Assembly (NCBI GenBank): GCA_964036195.1
Contig: OZ038458.1
Coordinates: 12,909,832 to 12,973,831 of the forward strand
Direction of reading: 5' to 3'
DNA: 64,000 nucleotides
From: Sphaerolaimus hirsutus
Taxonomy: Eukaryota; Nematoda; Chromadorea; Monhysterida; Sphaerolaimidae
Shown here: positions 12,601-27,600 of the stretch, in pieces
Numbering within the stretch: position 1 is the first letter of the stretch
Layout of the letters: the number at the start of each line of letters is the position of its first letter
Notes under the pieces: model-generated
What the model was told of the DNA's origin: nothing
What the model saw: the letters and a program-made list of their open reading frames with translations, nothing else
Database searches by the model: none
Program-made: the position numbers and the translations under genes

Positions 12601-15600
12601 GTGCCGGGCGGCTGCCGCACCGATGTCTGGTGCATCAGACCTGCGCGCGGTGAGCGACAAGGCATAGAGGCTGCTTCATGCATTGAGACATTGTAGAGGT
12701 GTCACAGTTAGCGATGGAAAAGGCACCGGAAAAGATGGCACCGCATTGCACCGGCACCGGCGGCTTAAAACACTTGGAAAAACACGGTGCCACTGTCTAT
12801 ACTCTGGTGCACCATACAACAGACTATTATGGCACCGGAACTAGTGGGGCACCACAACAGCACCGCCGCCTTCCCATCACTAGTCACAGTCACGGGTGGT
12901 GCGCAGCACAGACAAATCCTTGGTGAATGGAAAATCAGATGACCGTTGTGCTACCCAAGCACAAACCCAACGACGGGGAAATATTGCAATATGCAGAAGT
13001 ATGTTTAAATTTGCATCATTTTGTTGCAGAATGAATATTCAAACTACTCATACTTACTTTTTGTTGAAAATAAAAATTTACGTCGAACGTATTAAACAAG
13101 GTAATCGCAATGCGAATAAGTCCGTTCAAAACTGAAAATTTTCCAGCATTATTTCATTTGAGTATAGTGGTTTAATTAGCTTCTGCCAAAAATTAGTGCC
13201 GAAAATATCGTTCATAAGCCACCCGAAACAAGGTAATTATCATAGCAACCCTAGGCCTCCCCATCAGTGCAAATTCAAAAAGCATAACGTTCCGCGAGAT
13301 AACAACAAACAAGCATGAACGAAAACAAGACAAGACTACTCACAACCGTCAACTCACAACACGCACCTGGTCTAATCGACTGTTTCCGTCGAGTGAACAC
13401 CCGTTTGAGTGGATTCATGCTGCGCTTGGACCGGCCCGAACCCACCGAGTCGTCGGAGTCGTTCGGGTTGGCTGGGGCCATGGCGTTGGCGGCCGCCTCG
13501 TCGAAGTTGCTCTCGAGGTCGAATGAACCGTCGCTGTCGCTGTCGGAGCTGCTCGTCTGGTTGCCGCCCTGGCGCCGTTCCCGCTCGCTTTCTGTGGTGC
13601 GAATTTTTAGTGTTCAGCGGGTGTTTTACAGTGATTGTAATTGTGATAATTTACAATATGGACTCCACAGTTGTTAATGTGTATTTACTTTTACTAAAAA
13701 AATACGCATACTCGAGTATCGAGTAAATGCGCATACGCATACTTTGAAAAAGTATCTGTACTCGCATGTACGCGTACTTTTTGAGAATACAGAAAGAGTA
13801 TTTTTGCCATTCGAGACCCCTGCTTTTCATAAAGAATACTCATTGATAGAAAAAACACATGTTTGTTGTCCAGGTTGAACATTCATAATGCTTTTTCTGG
13901 GCAGAAAAGGTGTTTTACTCGCTTTCCTGAGAAAAAATACTCACATTTACGCTTTCTGAAAAAAAGTTTTTAACACTCATTCACTCGCGAGTAAAAGTAA
14001 AAAAAAATTACTTTACGCTTTCTGTACTTGGGGTGAGTAAAAAAATACTTTACTCATACGCATACTTTGAAAAAGTACGTACTTTTACCAAATCTGTAGG
14101 ACTGTTTGACATGTGTAAAATTCATTGAAAAAAATGATAGTCCAAAAATGCATAATTTCAACGCAAAAATTTTATAGGTAAACCATCACACGCACTGTCA
14201 TGCTCATCGGCTGTCTGCGGCTGGTTTTTCAACTCTTTTTTGTTCTTGAATTCCAGCGCCATGATGAGCAGCGGCATGAGCAGTGCGCCGATAACTTTCA
14301 AATTGGAGTGTCGGCGTATCTTCAAGCCTCCGTGCCACAAGTCGGCGAGTAAAATCTGCGGCAGGAAAAGCTCAATTGTCCTCTGCTTCGGTTTAAGATG
14401 AGAACAAACGAATTAGCTTTAAAAAAATTCCTGAAGATTTCTAAAAACTCGAACCTGGCAACAAGGATGGGCCAGAAACTTCCTATGATTTGCAACTACA
14501 GCCAGTGACAGGCAGGTCTGTCTGCCCCAGTTGCGCAGTTCGTATGTGAGCAGACGTAGTGTTTCATCGTCGTCTGTGGAGTAACATTGTTCCAATAGCT
14601 CCAGCGACAGCCGCAAAAATTCTCTGCGAATATTTACGTAAAATATAATAAAATACTGGATGCATGGAAAGATAAATGGGGATTCAAAGTCGCACCAAGT
14701 ATTTTGAATTTTGAATAATATTGGAATATTATTAAATATATCAAAAAGTTGACTCCTCAATTGTATTTTATTATACTATTGTCTTTTCACCGTATTATCG
14801 TTTTCATTTTGCAGAAATTGGCAAGCCAATATAAGCACCGACTCTGCATTCTGCCTGAGCTCGTCGCACAGCTCCACCTCGAGGTAGTCGTCGGCGGCCT
14901 CGTTGGCCAGACTCTTGTACAGCTTGGCGGCCACCAGCGCCTTGGCGATCGCCTCCTCGCCGTGCGTCCACATGCAGCGGGCCATCTCCTGCCGCTTGGT
15001 GAGCACGGCCCACACGAGCAGCTCGTTGAACGGGTACTTGAAGTCGGGCTCGCCGCCGCGCCCGCCCGCGCCTGACCAACGAAAGACACGGTGCATTTGG
15101 AGGAACCGTGTGGCTTTTTAACCGGATCGCATAACGATTGAGAACGAGGGGGCTACAAAACGAAATACCGTATTTCCTCGAAATACCCCCAGGGGTTTAT
15201 TTTTTCATAGTGCAAATTTTACTGGAGGGGATAAACGGGGGGATTTCGAGCGAAGGGTGACATTAGTCTAAACAGGGGTATTTCACGGGGGATTTATTAA
15301 TTCATAGGGGCCATTTTGAGGGGGTATTTCGAGGGGGAGGGGTAATTTGAGGAAATGGGGAGTTTCATTCTAAAAATGCATATATCCAAGTTTTTCGATT
15401 TTTCAAAATCGCATTTTAAAGTTTGACGCTGGCCCGACGGCGCTATGTTTGGGGGACGACGCTTGCCACGCACTTTTCAGATAGATCCGACATTTCTTTA
15501 CAATTTTTGTAATCACAAATTTTGTTGGCCGGGAAATATTTAGGGAGTTATGTGAGATTTTGTAAGTCACCCAAAATTGGGAACAAATCTGAACATTTGA

Positions 15601-18600
15601 AATTAAATGTTAAATAACTTCTTAACGGTGCATCGTAGGATAAAACGAATCACATCACTGCAAAGCCCGTGTCTAAAAGTACCTCTACCTAAATTTTCAG
15701 ATCAATATATGCACGCATATTTGATTTATAGTGCAAAATAGATTTGGAAATTCACGTATGCATTTTTGGAAATGAAACTTTTTATTGTATGGGAATTCCG
15801 GCCAGCTCTTCGCGGCCGCGCCGAAGCACGCGTGCATTTTTGTAAATGAAACTATTTTTTGGATGTGTGCACTTATGAAATGAAACTCCGGCGGTCCGAG
15901 ATGGATATGTGCACTTACGAAATGAAAGTCCTGTTTTTCATAGGGGATCTGAGATGGATACGTGCACTTTCTATGTGAAAATTGTAATTTTTCTGAAAAA
16001 CGGTACCACTGTATCTCGGGAACGAAATGGACTATAACGCTGATTTTTTTTCTAAAATGTGAAAAACTATTCGTGGAGGTCAAATCCAAACTCGATTTTT
16101 CTGGATTTGGCGCTTGGGAACTGGGAACTTTTAGAATGGAACTCCCCAAATAGTGTACGACCCGTACCTCCATCGCCATCGTCGTTAGCAGCATCTGGAT
16201 CCTTGACGCTGGCAGTGGTGCCGTTGGGCTGCTGCAGCGCCGACTTGAACAGCGTGCTGAGCGTGCGCGACGGCTCCTTGGCGGCGGCGGACACGGGCGT
16301 GCCGCCGCTGGTGTTGATGCCCGCGCTGGGCACCTGCGTCATCGACGTCGACGTGGTGGCGTTGGTGCGCGATTTCGCCTGCGATTGCGAACTGAATTAC
16401 AAATGTGTTCTCAACTATTGACTCGGTTTTAGTGTCAGTCTATCAACAATGAGGTCAGCAGCAGCGTCGTGTTATTTGGTTTTATTTGATTTGTAGCAAG
16501 TTTTTGTCACACTCGGATTTCTACGAACACAGACAGGGCCAAGTTGTAGCTTGAGACAAACACAGCGTTCGTGAAAACGAAACAACAAGTAAAAAATTCG
16601 TTTTGATATACACGTACAACAGTTTTAATTTGCTTTTGTCGAATTTCTTTGCTCTGTGGACGCATACATATGTTTCTCTCAAGCTGGAACCAGGCCCAAG
16701 TTGCAATTGCAAATCCACCCACTTATCGCATAAACAACATCCGTTTACCGTAAGTCAATTAGGTACACATAAATCTTTCATCTGTAGATGCATTGTAAAT
16801 GTATGTAGGATAGGTATTTGTTAATGTCTATCCATTTTTCTTAGGTATATTCATATAGACCAAGGACGTATCAAGGGGGGGGGGGGCGGGGGGACTGCAG
16901 CCCCCCCCCCCCCTTCCCGGGGTGAGACCCAAAAAGTCCCGGAAAATACATATTTTCCTATATATTTTCCGATGTTTCTTAAAAATTTTGCGCGCAAGTG
17001 TCATGAATTTTCACCGGCTACTTTTTACTCAACCAAATTCCACTATGGCAAACTGCCAAGTTTTACCGATCTCACACCTACTTGTTGGATGAGTGACAAA
17101 GTAAGGCAACGGAAAAGCGACTACCGATTGAATTCGCAACGCACAATGGTGAATTCACCGAAGTGAATATCACAGGTGTACGCTACGTCAATTAAGTTAG
17201 CTTTTTAGCGAATGGCGTTTTTATCAACGCACCAGCAATTAGTTGAATGTCTAATTTACACCAAGGGGTCCGAAGTTTTTAGAAGAGATTTTATTTTAGG
17301 CGATTTTTTAGACTCAGAATTCACACATTTAGATAGAACACAGGGAACACACTGAGAGCGAGTTTCTAACCAGCGGCACAAAACCTTCGAAAAAACTCCA
17401 AGAAAATGAAACCGAAGCAATTTCGACTGAATCGACCCCTACTCTAAATTACGGTACGCTTTTATACGCAACAACATAAGCCAAGTCCAGACAACACTTC
17501 CACATACCACGAGAAGCATGCTTACAAACGACTTTACAGACACACGGCATTTTAAAACGGGCATACCTAAAATTATTCACGGCGTCAGTTTACAGGATAC
17601 GTCGATCAACTACACAAAAACACAAAGAATTCACGCGCCAAAAATCGGGTTGGGAACAAGAGCGAGGATAAAAATAGAAAAATAAGAAAATGAACGAATG
17701 CGACAAGAATAAAAAGAACAGGAAAAACACACGAGATACTGTAAAAACTTGTTTTAGCGCGAAAAAAATGGCGGGCGATTCAAATTTTACTCAGCGAACT
17801 CTACCGAAATCCCAAAACCACCTCCACGAACGGGGAAACACACAGCAATTAGCGAAACAAATAAACACGCGAACAGTAATCCCATCAGCAAAAAGAGCGT
17901 ATAATAAACGAAAATGACGTTGATATCCAAAGCGTAAGAAGCACACGTATTATTAATGCACAACGAAAAAATGTCGTAAGTGGGATAATCCATGATAAGA
18001 TTAGGATACCGGTAAGGCGAATGGAATTAATTTCCACACTGACTGTCAAGGAAAAAATGAATTACGGTACCGTTTTAAAGACTCTTAGCAGAAATTCTAT
18101 CAGAGTGATTAAATAAATACGCACTCAAATCAGATCACCTTTACACTTATCAAAATATTCGGGGAAAAAACAGGAAAAACAAGCGGCTTATTATTTCATC
18201 TCTTTGTATAATAAAGATCAACCACGAAATTTGCATAAATTCCTAAATATCCAAATGTCAAGTTATCAGTTTTCTAGGGGAAAGGGAAATACAAAAAAAA
18301 TCAATCTAGGATTAGGTAGATAAAAAAAAATAGCGAAGTTGCAAACGTAAAATCAAATAAAAATTAACATACTCGAGTTTTACCTATTCCCTACCAAACC
18401 TAAAGTAAAAATGAATATGAAGTCGGTATAACGCTTAACAGAAATACGAACGCAAATGATTGGCAACTTGAAAGTTTATAAATTTCAATCTTTGTAGCTT
18501 AAATGCATGTTTGGATTGCATGACTTTTTGAAGTTTAAAACTAAAAACAAAACAAACTCAAGTGAATCCACTGCCACATGCCGAAACGCAACAGCCATTA

Positions 18601-21600
18601 ACTACCGAAGGCACTTATCACGAAAATGACCACTCTCGCTGCTACACCACTCATTCTGCTACCAGAATATTAATTAGCCAGCCACGGCTTTTTGATCCCA
18701 TACGCACTGTGCAAAAACCACACCCCGACAATACCGAACTGCTCAACTCACTCAAAAATAGGTACACTTGTCACTGTATGGGTGCTTGTTTCGATGAGAT
18801 CGGCGGACTGGGCTGTTCTCACAACAAGCCAAGGGAGTAGGCATTTAGACATGCGATCATGCCTGTCGAGTTAGACTCGATTCTTTTAATTACCTCTCAT
18901 TTTCAACACCAATCATCATCGCACCTCTATAATCAGTGTACCTTTGTAAAATCGCGTGTAAATTAACTTTTGTTTCCCAATCCGGAAATGCAGGAATGCA
19001 CAGTACATACTAGATCAATAGCCGCGACCCTCATGTCAAAAAAATGCAACGAAAGTTAGTCAAAATCCAACCTATGTGCCCTCAGTTATCACTGACCATT
19101 CACGCACTACGACACGTAACTGCAGCGTCACTCTTTTTACTTAGAGAAAATAACTGAAACTTTGTTATGCAATCCAAACCGCTAGTAAAAAATTACTTTT
19201 AAATTAAACTGTCACAATTAAAATTGTTGCCAATTCACTTGTCTCACTTTCTTAAAAAAAACTACCTAATTAAAAAAATCTAAACAAATAAAAACAACTA
19301 TTTACATCACAGCGTCAACTTTGTGTCAGATCCTCAATACCTCCAATCCTTTCCTTGGCCAGAAAAAACACACATAACACAATGGGGCACCGGAAAAACG
19401 GAAATGCACGTTGCCACGTTGCCAACGTAGCGCAGCGACGTAGCCGAAAACGTCAACGCCACGTTCACCCACCGAATCGCCCAAAACCATCGTCGAAGTA
19501 GAACTGAAATGTTTAAATTATTGTAAGCTCGGAAGTGTAAACAACCCTCTACATAAATTCATTAAGTGAACTATATATACATTTATACTTAAAATTTTTG
19601 AAATTTTACAATTTTTGGACACCCACTTTTGCTCACAAACTCCACCAGCCATACATTTTACCTCCCGGCTAAAATCGAAGCACAGCAAAACTATTAAAGA
19701 AACGAATTGAACTAAATTCCCGTTTTTTGAGAACTATTTTAAACCAATTTTAAATTTGTTGACAACCATTACGCATTTTTCCACGCTTTGTTGAGAACAC
19801 AAAAAAAACTTTTGAACCGGTAAAACTCAATGAAAATTCAATTTTCAATTCAACAAAAGCTCAATTCTACTGGTAAAACGTTCGCTCTAACAAAAACGAC
19901 TAAATACAAAAACAACCAAAACAAAAAAAAAAAAATTTCCTGTACACCTAAATTACCATTACTCCGCTTCCATCTCCTCCTCTGGCTCCAAACCTGCCAA
20001 AGTTGGAGTCACTGGCGGGGGCGGACTCTGTTCCTCTTGCGGTGGCGGTGACGCGCCAACTACAACAACCTGAACAGGTTGTTGCAGCTGCTGTGCGGCC
20101 ACTTCCTCAGGCTGCTCCTGCTCCTGCTCATCTTCCTGCATGGGCTCAGCAGATTCATTGGCCTCCTCCTGGATGGCGTCCATTTGTCTTAGCATCTGCC
20201 GGTCTGGGCTCATGGACTGTTGCTGTCGCTCAGCGTCCAACTCGGTGTTCAACTCGCCCGCCATTTGAATTAACTCATCCAATTTTTCTCCAATAATTGC
20301 ATTATTGGCCTCTTCAGTATCTGGCTCTGGTTCTTGCTCTTGCCGTTGACCTTCCATTGCCGGTTCCTGCTGTTGAGCACCTTGTTCACTTTGCTCCTGT
20401 TCCACCTCCATCACTTCCTCCTCCTGGTGCGTTTTCTGTTTGTGTACCGGTACGGGCGGCGCGTGTTCAGACTCCGAGGCCGAATCGGTCTCACTCGATC
20501 CCGATTTTGACGAACCCGACGAAGAACTAGAGGAAGAGGAAGAACTCGACGAGGGAGAGCGACGACGACCGCGATACCGACGCCGAGACCGAGAACAACT
20601 CGCTTTTTCATCCGCGCGCGGCTGAACTTTCTCTGACTCCTCCTCCTGCTCTTCGGGCGGCAACATTTGCACGTCTGGGGAATCGGGAGCGGGAACGACA
20701 TCGGCGTCTGGCTGAGGGGACGCTCGCTGTTCGCTCACATCCACCTCCTGAACTTCTTCCGGCGACGGCGGAACCTCATTTTCTTCTTCTTCTTGCACGG
20801 GCGGAGCGGGTTCTTGCAGATCGACCGGCGCACTTCTCCAGTGGCCCAGAAACCTAGCCAACGGGTCACTCTCCCACAAATGTCGCTCGTGGTACGCAAA
20901 AACGCGTCCCTTTCCTAATTCCACCGCCACAAAACGCCAGAAAAATTCAGAATGCAGCACGGTAGCGGCGTTCATGATCACGACTCTGGCCGTTTTGGCG
21001 CGAGACGTGGCCACGTTGCACCGCTCCGGCATCGCCAAAAAGCCAATTCTGTCCATCACATCGCGCTCGCGCTGCGACGGGTGTCCAGTAGCGTCCACGC
21101 GCGGCGCGCTACCCCTCACACATGACACAATCACCACGTGCGCTTCACGAGCTTGCGCTCGATCAGCAGTGATGACTTTTTTCCGCCAAAACGCTGGGGT
21201 CGCTAAATAGCCAGGGAACCCCTCACCCCCTAACAACTGCGCCCAGCTCAATCGCACCAATTCGTCAATCACTCTTCTCTCCTGCGCTGAATAGAAACAC
21301 ACAATCAGCAGCGAATCGGCGCTTTCTAAATCACTCCACGGAACGACATTCTCGCCCTCGCTGTTCAGCGCCAAAATGACAAATTGCTGCACAACGCGCA
21401 CCACAATGTCTACCTCCGTCAAATTTTTAACAGACACGCCCTCGCTCGTTTCAAAACCCATGTGCACGATCACAGAAGACAAAGGCACCTGATCGGCACC
21501 GCAAGCCATGAGCGGCAAAGTATCTCGCCACTGACTGTATTCGTGGAACGCGCGCAATTGGCCATCGTACGCAGCGACTGAATTCGCTTGAATCAGCGCG

Positions 21601-24600
21601 TCGTGGCCGCGGAAGACAGTCTCGAGCTTCAGAATTGGGCACAACACACCTTCCACCAACCTGTTGATCAGCGATGGATCAGGTTTCAGGATCGGAGCGA
21701 TCCATGAATGCGGCCTGACCATTCGGGTCAACTGCTTGCTATCGCCAAACAAAAGCACCAAGCCATTGTGGGGGAGTCGAGCGTTTGAAACAGCGCCAAA
21801 AATCGCAGTTTCATCCGCCAAAGACGCCTCGTCCACAAATACCGCGGCATATTTCAAAACTTGCAGTCGCTTATCGCGCGATGAATCCAAGGTCACATGG
21901 ACTTGGCCTGGCTGCAGCACATTCAACACCACCTTATGCAACCTAGTAGCCACCCTAACGAGGCGTCGCATTTCGCGCTTGTAAATTTTGCCCCACACCT
22001 GGTTGTCATCGACAAAGCCAGCCGCGGCCCCCCACGCCTGCACGCCCTCCTCTTGACCATCGTCCAGTGGCACCAATTCATCCTCGTCGTCTTCGTCGAT
22101 GGACAAACGAACCAAAGGCAACTGCGACCGAATGGCTTCGAAAATGTCGGCGGGGTGCTGATTGTTCGCGATGATCTCGTTCAAAGTGTCACAAATATGG
22201 CGTTGAGCGGTAAAGCGTTCATAAGCAGTTAGCCAGTGGTCATTCAATCGGATCACATGCATGGGCATGTTTTGCGCGATCAAATTCAGCAGCGGCAATT
22301 GCTGGAGCGTCATATCGACGTAGCGATCGTCAACTTCCAACAATGGACTCAGCACGCGAATCGCGAAAGCGGCGCGCACCTGACAAAAACGCGCATAGCC
22401 AGGTGTTTGAAAATTTGGCTTATCATCCATCGCAGTCCACCTCTCCCTACTGCGCAGCAAAACTTCCACGACCGTTTCCAAATTAGGCAGACCAATGTTT
22501 GCCAAACTTTGCAACGATCGTCTGGCAGACTCATCAGCGGCCGAATTCACACTGCAAGTAATCATTGTGGAGTGGTAAAGCGCATTTTTGTTTGCATCAG
22601 AGGGCAATTCCCTCTTCAGCGGGTTCGGCGGGTCATTTTTCTCAGTAAATTTGAACGCAACCGCGTACGCACACTGACTTTGCACAGTCGTTTTACCGGA
22701 ACCGAACGGTGAATCACACATCAACAATAGCGGCGCAGTTTTTCGCACAGACTTGATAACTGACGCAATCACACGCCCCTGCCCCTCCTGCGGCCGAAAA
22801 TCACCCTGCTGCGCTTGCAATAAATCTTCGCATGTGCCTCTGCGCACCTCGGCATACAACCCGTCAGACTCAATTTTTTCGAGCGTGCGCTGCCAATCAG
22901 TCTCAACTTGGTTCAACTGCTTGTGCAGCACTACCGCCATTTTGACCTGGTCTTCCACAGCGAGCATTCCGGTGTTGCTCTCGGTTGGCCGGTAACCACT
23001 AGGCCCCATTATACACAACCACTCCAAAATTTCCATGCAGCCATTGTAGCTAGGCGACAAAGCGGAACCGCGCACCATGTAATCGCAATTAGGCAGCAAA
23101 TGCGGCGACAGCGCCTGCGGCACCAACACATCCGGTTTGGCGACCAGCTGCACCGCCTCGGCAGTGATGTCGGCGCTGACCGTACGTAAATTTATTTGCG
23201 GGCGGCCAGTCAGAGCGCGTTCTTCCCCCCGGGGATCAGCTTCGACGATTTGTAGCGACGACATGGGCGAAGTAAAATTCAACATGTAGCCCTGCGCCTT
23301 ATTCCTGTGCCACTCGGCCGTGTCGCGCATCGCAGCAGCTGGATTCAAATGCACGCGCTCCCACCTAATTATCGCAATTAATCCCCGCGGCCCATTTTGC
23401 CAAGTCACCTGCGCGCGCACCGCTTTCGCCCTAGTCGCAGTGTATCGCAAATGCGCTTCGTGACACACGTTAGCGGCGGCCAAAAAGATGGAACGAAGCT
23501 GCAGCTGAGAGGTGAGGTAATTTCTATTCATTTCGCCCTTCCACTCCATACCAGCCTCAATTTGCCGCGCCGAAAAAATACGCACGCCATACGCATGACC
23601 CCAATAAAAGTTGTTGACTTTGCCGGCGTCATCAAAAGCGTGATATTCTACATGCGCCACACCTAATTGTCCGGCGTGCGGGTGTATGTCACTTTCCATG
23701 ACATTTTCGCTGTGCGCAAAAATTAACTTTTCAGGGCCCGGATCCCGCTCGTCGGCGCCTTTGAAGGGGGTTGCACTAATGTACCGCGAAGGGGTGAACG
23801 CTGCCCTCAAACGCAAGTATCTCCACTTGGCCGGATAAGGATGATATCCTTCGCGATTTTCCTGTCCTCTCTGTGAAATTTCCGATGCTGGCTCATCGAC
23901 GGAGAGGTCAACCTGTCCTTGCGAAACAATAACAACAGGGCGGCCCAAAAACAATGGCATTTGAGCGTCATTTTTCATAATTGTGACGCCTCGCAATTCC
24001 CAATATTTCGGATTGGCGCTAACCCTACTGATACCAGTCGCGACAAAATGCATGCCGTGGCGGACAAGCGGCAAAAACATGTCGTAAGCTTCGTTAGCCT
24101 CGCGATATTCCCTCAAAATTTTCTGCACCGACCGCTCACGAGCGCGCTCCGCTTTGTTGACCGAATAGGTGAAAAAGGGATAAGCCGTTTCCGCTTCCGA
24201 CCACTCCGGATAACTTTCCAAAAGCGCCTGCGCATCGCCGTCGAAACGAATGTGGCATTGATAACTGGTAGGACGCTGCTCGTTACCGACGTGAACTCGA
24301 TCCACTATTCCCGACAATTTCTGGTTGATGACAAATTCAGGACAAGTCGATCGGGCGTTTCGAGGAGGATTGTAGGGCAGCGGCGGAATAGTGTCACCGC
24401 CCTGTTTTCCATGAGAAGTCCACGACTTGAGCGGCGCTTTGGCTATGCGCCCGCCACGATACGAACTGGAACTCGCTCCATACCCACCCATGGGTACGCC
24501 ACCCGAACTAGTCATATTTCACACTTCAAAGTAGAGCACCGGAAAACACAACTTATTGCTACTTAAAATGCGCCACCCAGAATGTCGGCACCGAAATGCA

Positions 24601-27600
24601 CGAAGGTCTGAGCGACACCCTAATCGAAAAGTTGCGAATTATTTTCAACGCACTACGTTGAACGTATTGCGCCAAAAATAATTTTTATTTTGTTGCGAAA
24701 CGGGCGAAAATGAGAATGAAATTAAAGAACAAATTTAGAACGAAATAAATGCGATGGTATGAACAACTAACGAATTAAACTTGCGGCGATAATTAGAAAC
24801 GAACAATTAATAACACCGATAAAATTTTCGCGCTTTACCTTTTACATAAAGAATAACTTTTTACCTCAAAATTACCTAGCGCACAATCAAAAATACCAAA
24901 TTTGCAACCCCGAACTCACCACGAATTGACGGTCAGAATTAAACGCGAATAATCCAAAAATAAATTTTAATTGAATTTTCGAACGGAATAATTAACTTGA
25001 AGCACTTTAGGTTGAAGAGCGGAAAATCTCGGGGTTTTTTAACCGAAAATCTGCGAATAAGTGGGATTAACTGGCTCATTTGTCAATTTAACGCGATCAG
25101 CATGAACGGTATAAGTTTTCTTAGACAACCTATTAAACACGGTCACAATGGGATGCACATAATCTAAACATTCATACAGGCCAATATAATGATGCGTGAA
25201 TTTCTTAACGCGACCTAACTTTCGAAGAATTCGGGGCGAATAAACACGAACTGATTGACCGGGCTTCAAATTCAAGCGGCGCGCACTGCGATTTGCATAA
25301 AAACACTCTTTTTCTTGCGCGCGCTGTAAAGCCGAATGCGCGGCCGTGCGGACGTCCGAAAGTCGCGCGTCTAAATTTGACACAAAAGGACTGTACGCCG
25401 TCGGCTTATCGGTCTTATCGGTGCCATTTCCCGTCGGCTCGATCATACGCTCCCAAAGTGACGGAGAATTTGATCCAAATAGCAACGCATATGGTGTCAC
25501 TTTCATAGAGGGGTGCATAGACGTATTATACGCATAGACAGCGGCGCCTAAGTGTTTGTCCCAATCCGAATGCGAGCCATTCACATAATGTGAAATTATT
25601 TCCATTAAGACTCCATTCCTACGCTCAACCAAACCATTCCCCTTTGGCGTATAATTGAAACACTTATGCTGCACTGTATTTAGATAACGCAGCAATTCCG
25701 CAAAAATGCCGCCAATGAAGCTTGGTGCATTGTCGGATAAGATTACAGCGGGCACACCAAAAATCGGTAACACATGTTGCAAAAACGCAATAGCCACAGT
25801 ATCTTGCTTCAAATTAGGAACAGGTACTGCTAAACCAAAACGCGTACATTGATCCACAAATACCAATACATGCACATTCCTTTTTTCGGTAATTGGCAAT
25901 GGCCCTACTGCATCAATCGCAATAAAATCACCAGGAAACTTAGCGATTTTCCGGCTCTGAATTTGAGTTTTCATTGAGCGGCGCAATCCTTTCTTCGCGT
26001 TGCACGAAGGGCAAGTAGAAACCCATCTAGCGCATTCTGGACGCATATTTGTAAACCAAGCAAATTCGCGCAATCTTTCAAACGTTTTCATCACACCTAA
26101 ATGTCCAGCAGTGGGATGATTATGAGCCAATTCTAACACAGTGACAACTAGTGACTGGGGAATGCACGCAGGGTCGTATTTCCTTTCACCCACTAATATT
26201 GACGGGTCTGCATCACGCCTGACAACATCAAATTGATCAATGAAAAACGGTGGGGCCCTACGCAAAGTAGATTCCTCGCACATACGACGAATTGTAATTA
26301 TATACGGTTCTTCTTTTTGCAAACGCGACAACTCTTCAATTGGAGTAATGGGAGGAGGTAAAGCATCGAGTTTTTCCGGTTTCTTAATTAATTGAACAGA
26401 ACGGCGGCCACCAGCCATTAATTTAGGCGCATCGTCACTTTTGGGCGGCGATTTCAAAGCATTTTCAGAATTGGACTCCACCTTCTTTTTACTTCGCACA
26501 CGCATTGTCATTGGATGCGGCGCCCGCACAGTAGCAACGCTTGCCACTGGCAGTTCAGTAGCTACCGTAACTAACGGTTCCAAAGACTTCATTTTCGCAT
26601 GTTTCAGCCAATTTTGAGCAGCAGCCAATCGCGCCATGGCCTTAGCTACCGCTTGACAAGCCAAATGTTCCTCAGATGTTAACAACGCCATTTCCTCAGT
26701 CAAAATTCTCGCCAATTCATCAACAGGTATATCAAATGCATATTCTTCAAACGCTTCGTCCAAATTAACACGCTCATCAAATTCAACGGGTGCATCACGC
26801 CGGCGCGACAAAGCATCAGCCAATTCGTTACTTTTCCCACGCAAATGCTTAAAAGTAACTTGATATGATTGAATAGCAAGCGCAAATCGGTGCAAACCCG
26901 TATGGGGATGGGTTTCCAAATTTGGATTTTTCACCCATGAAATACTTTTCGCATCAGTCCAAACTTCAAACGGCCGGCCCGCTAAATAACAATGCCAATT
27001 GCGTATGCTCTCAAAAATAGCACATGCTTCTTGCGTAATTGCAGGCCATCGGGATTGCGCTTCAGAAAGTTTTCGACTATAAAATGAACACGCATGCAAA
27101 GCGGCGGCAGGTTCAGCGCGTTGTACTAAAATGCCAGCTAATGCAACTTTAGAAGCATCGGTAATAATTATGAACGGTTTACTGGGATCAGGATACTGTA
27201 TACAGGGACTTTCAGCCACCATCACTTTCAACTTATTAAAAGCTTCCAAAGCGGCGGGGTTCGCATTTAAATCTACGGGAGTACTTCCGCTATACTTTTC
27301 AGTTCCTAATTCAGTTTTTGTTCGAGTTAAATTAGACAAAGGAGCGGCATATTCAGCACATTTATGAATTAATCTCCGGAAAAACCCAACGGCACCCAAA
27401 AACGCTTTAACCTCACGCACACACACAGGTAGCGGCCAGTCACTCAAATACTTTCGCTTATCATCCGGTATACAAATCCCTTCACGCCCTACCATATAAC
27501 CCAGGAATTTAACAGCAGTTGTGCGCGCGAAAAAACACTTTTTGGGGTGTATTTTAAAACTGCTACTTATCAAACGCGACAAAACCTGACTTATATCACT

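Noticed and set aside
17690-18840. Open frames of 60-92 codons in the LTR, repeated in the other LTR
   Set aside because: Presence in both copies reflects LTR duplication, not selection; no recognisable product.
20003-24566. Plus-strand open frames opposite the helicase ORF
   Set aside because: Shadows of a 4.5-kb coding frame; the minus frame has the helicase motifs.
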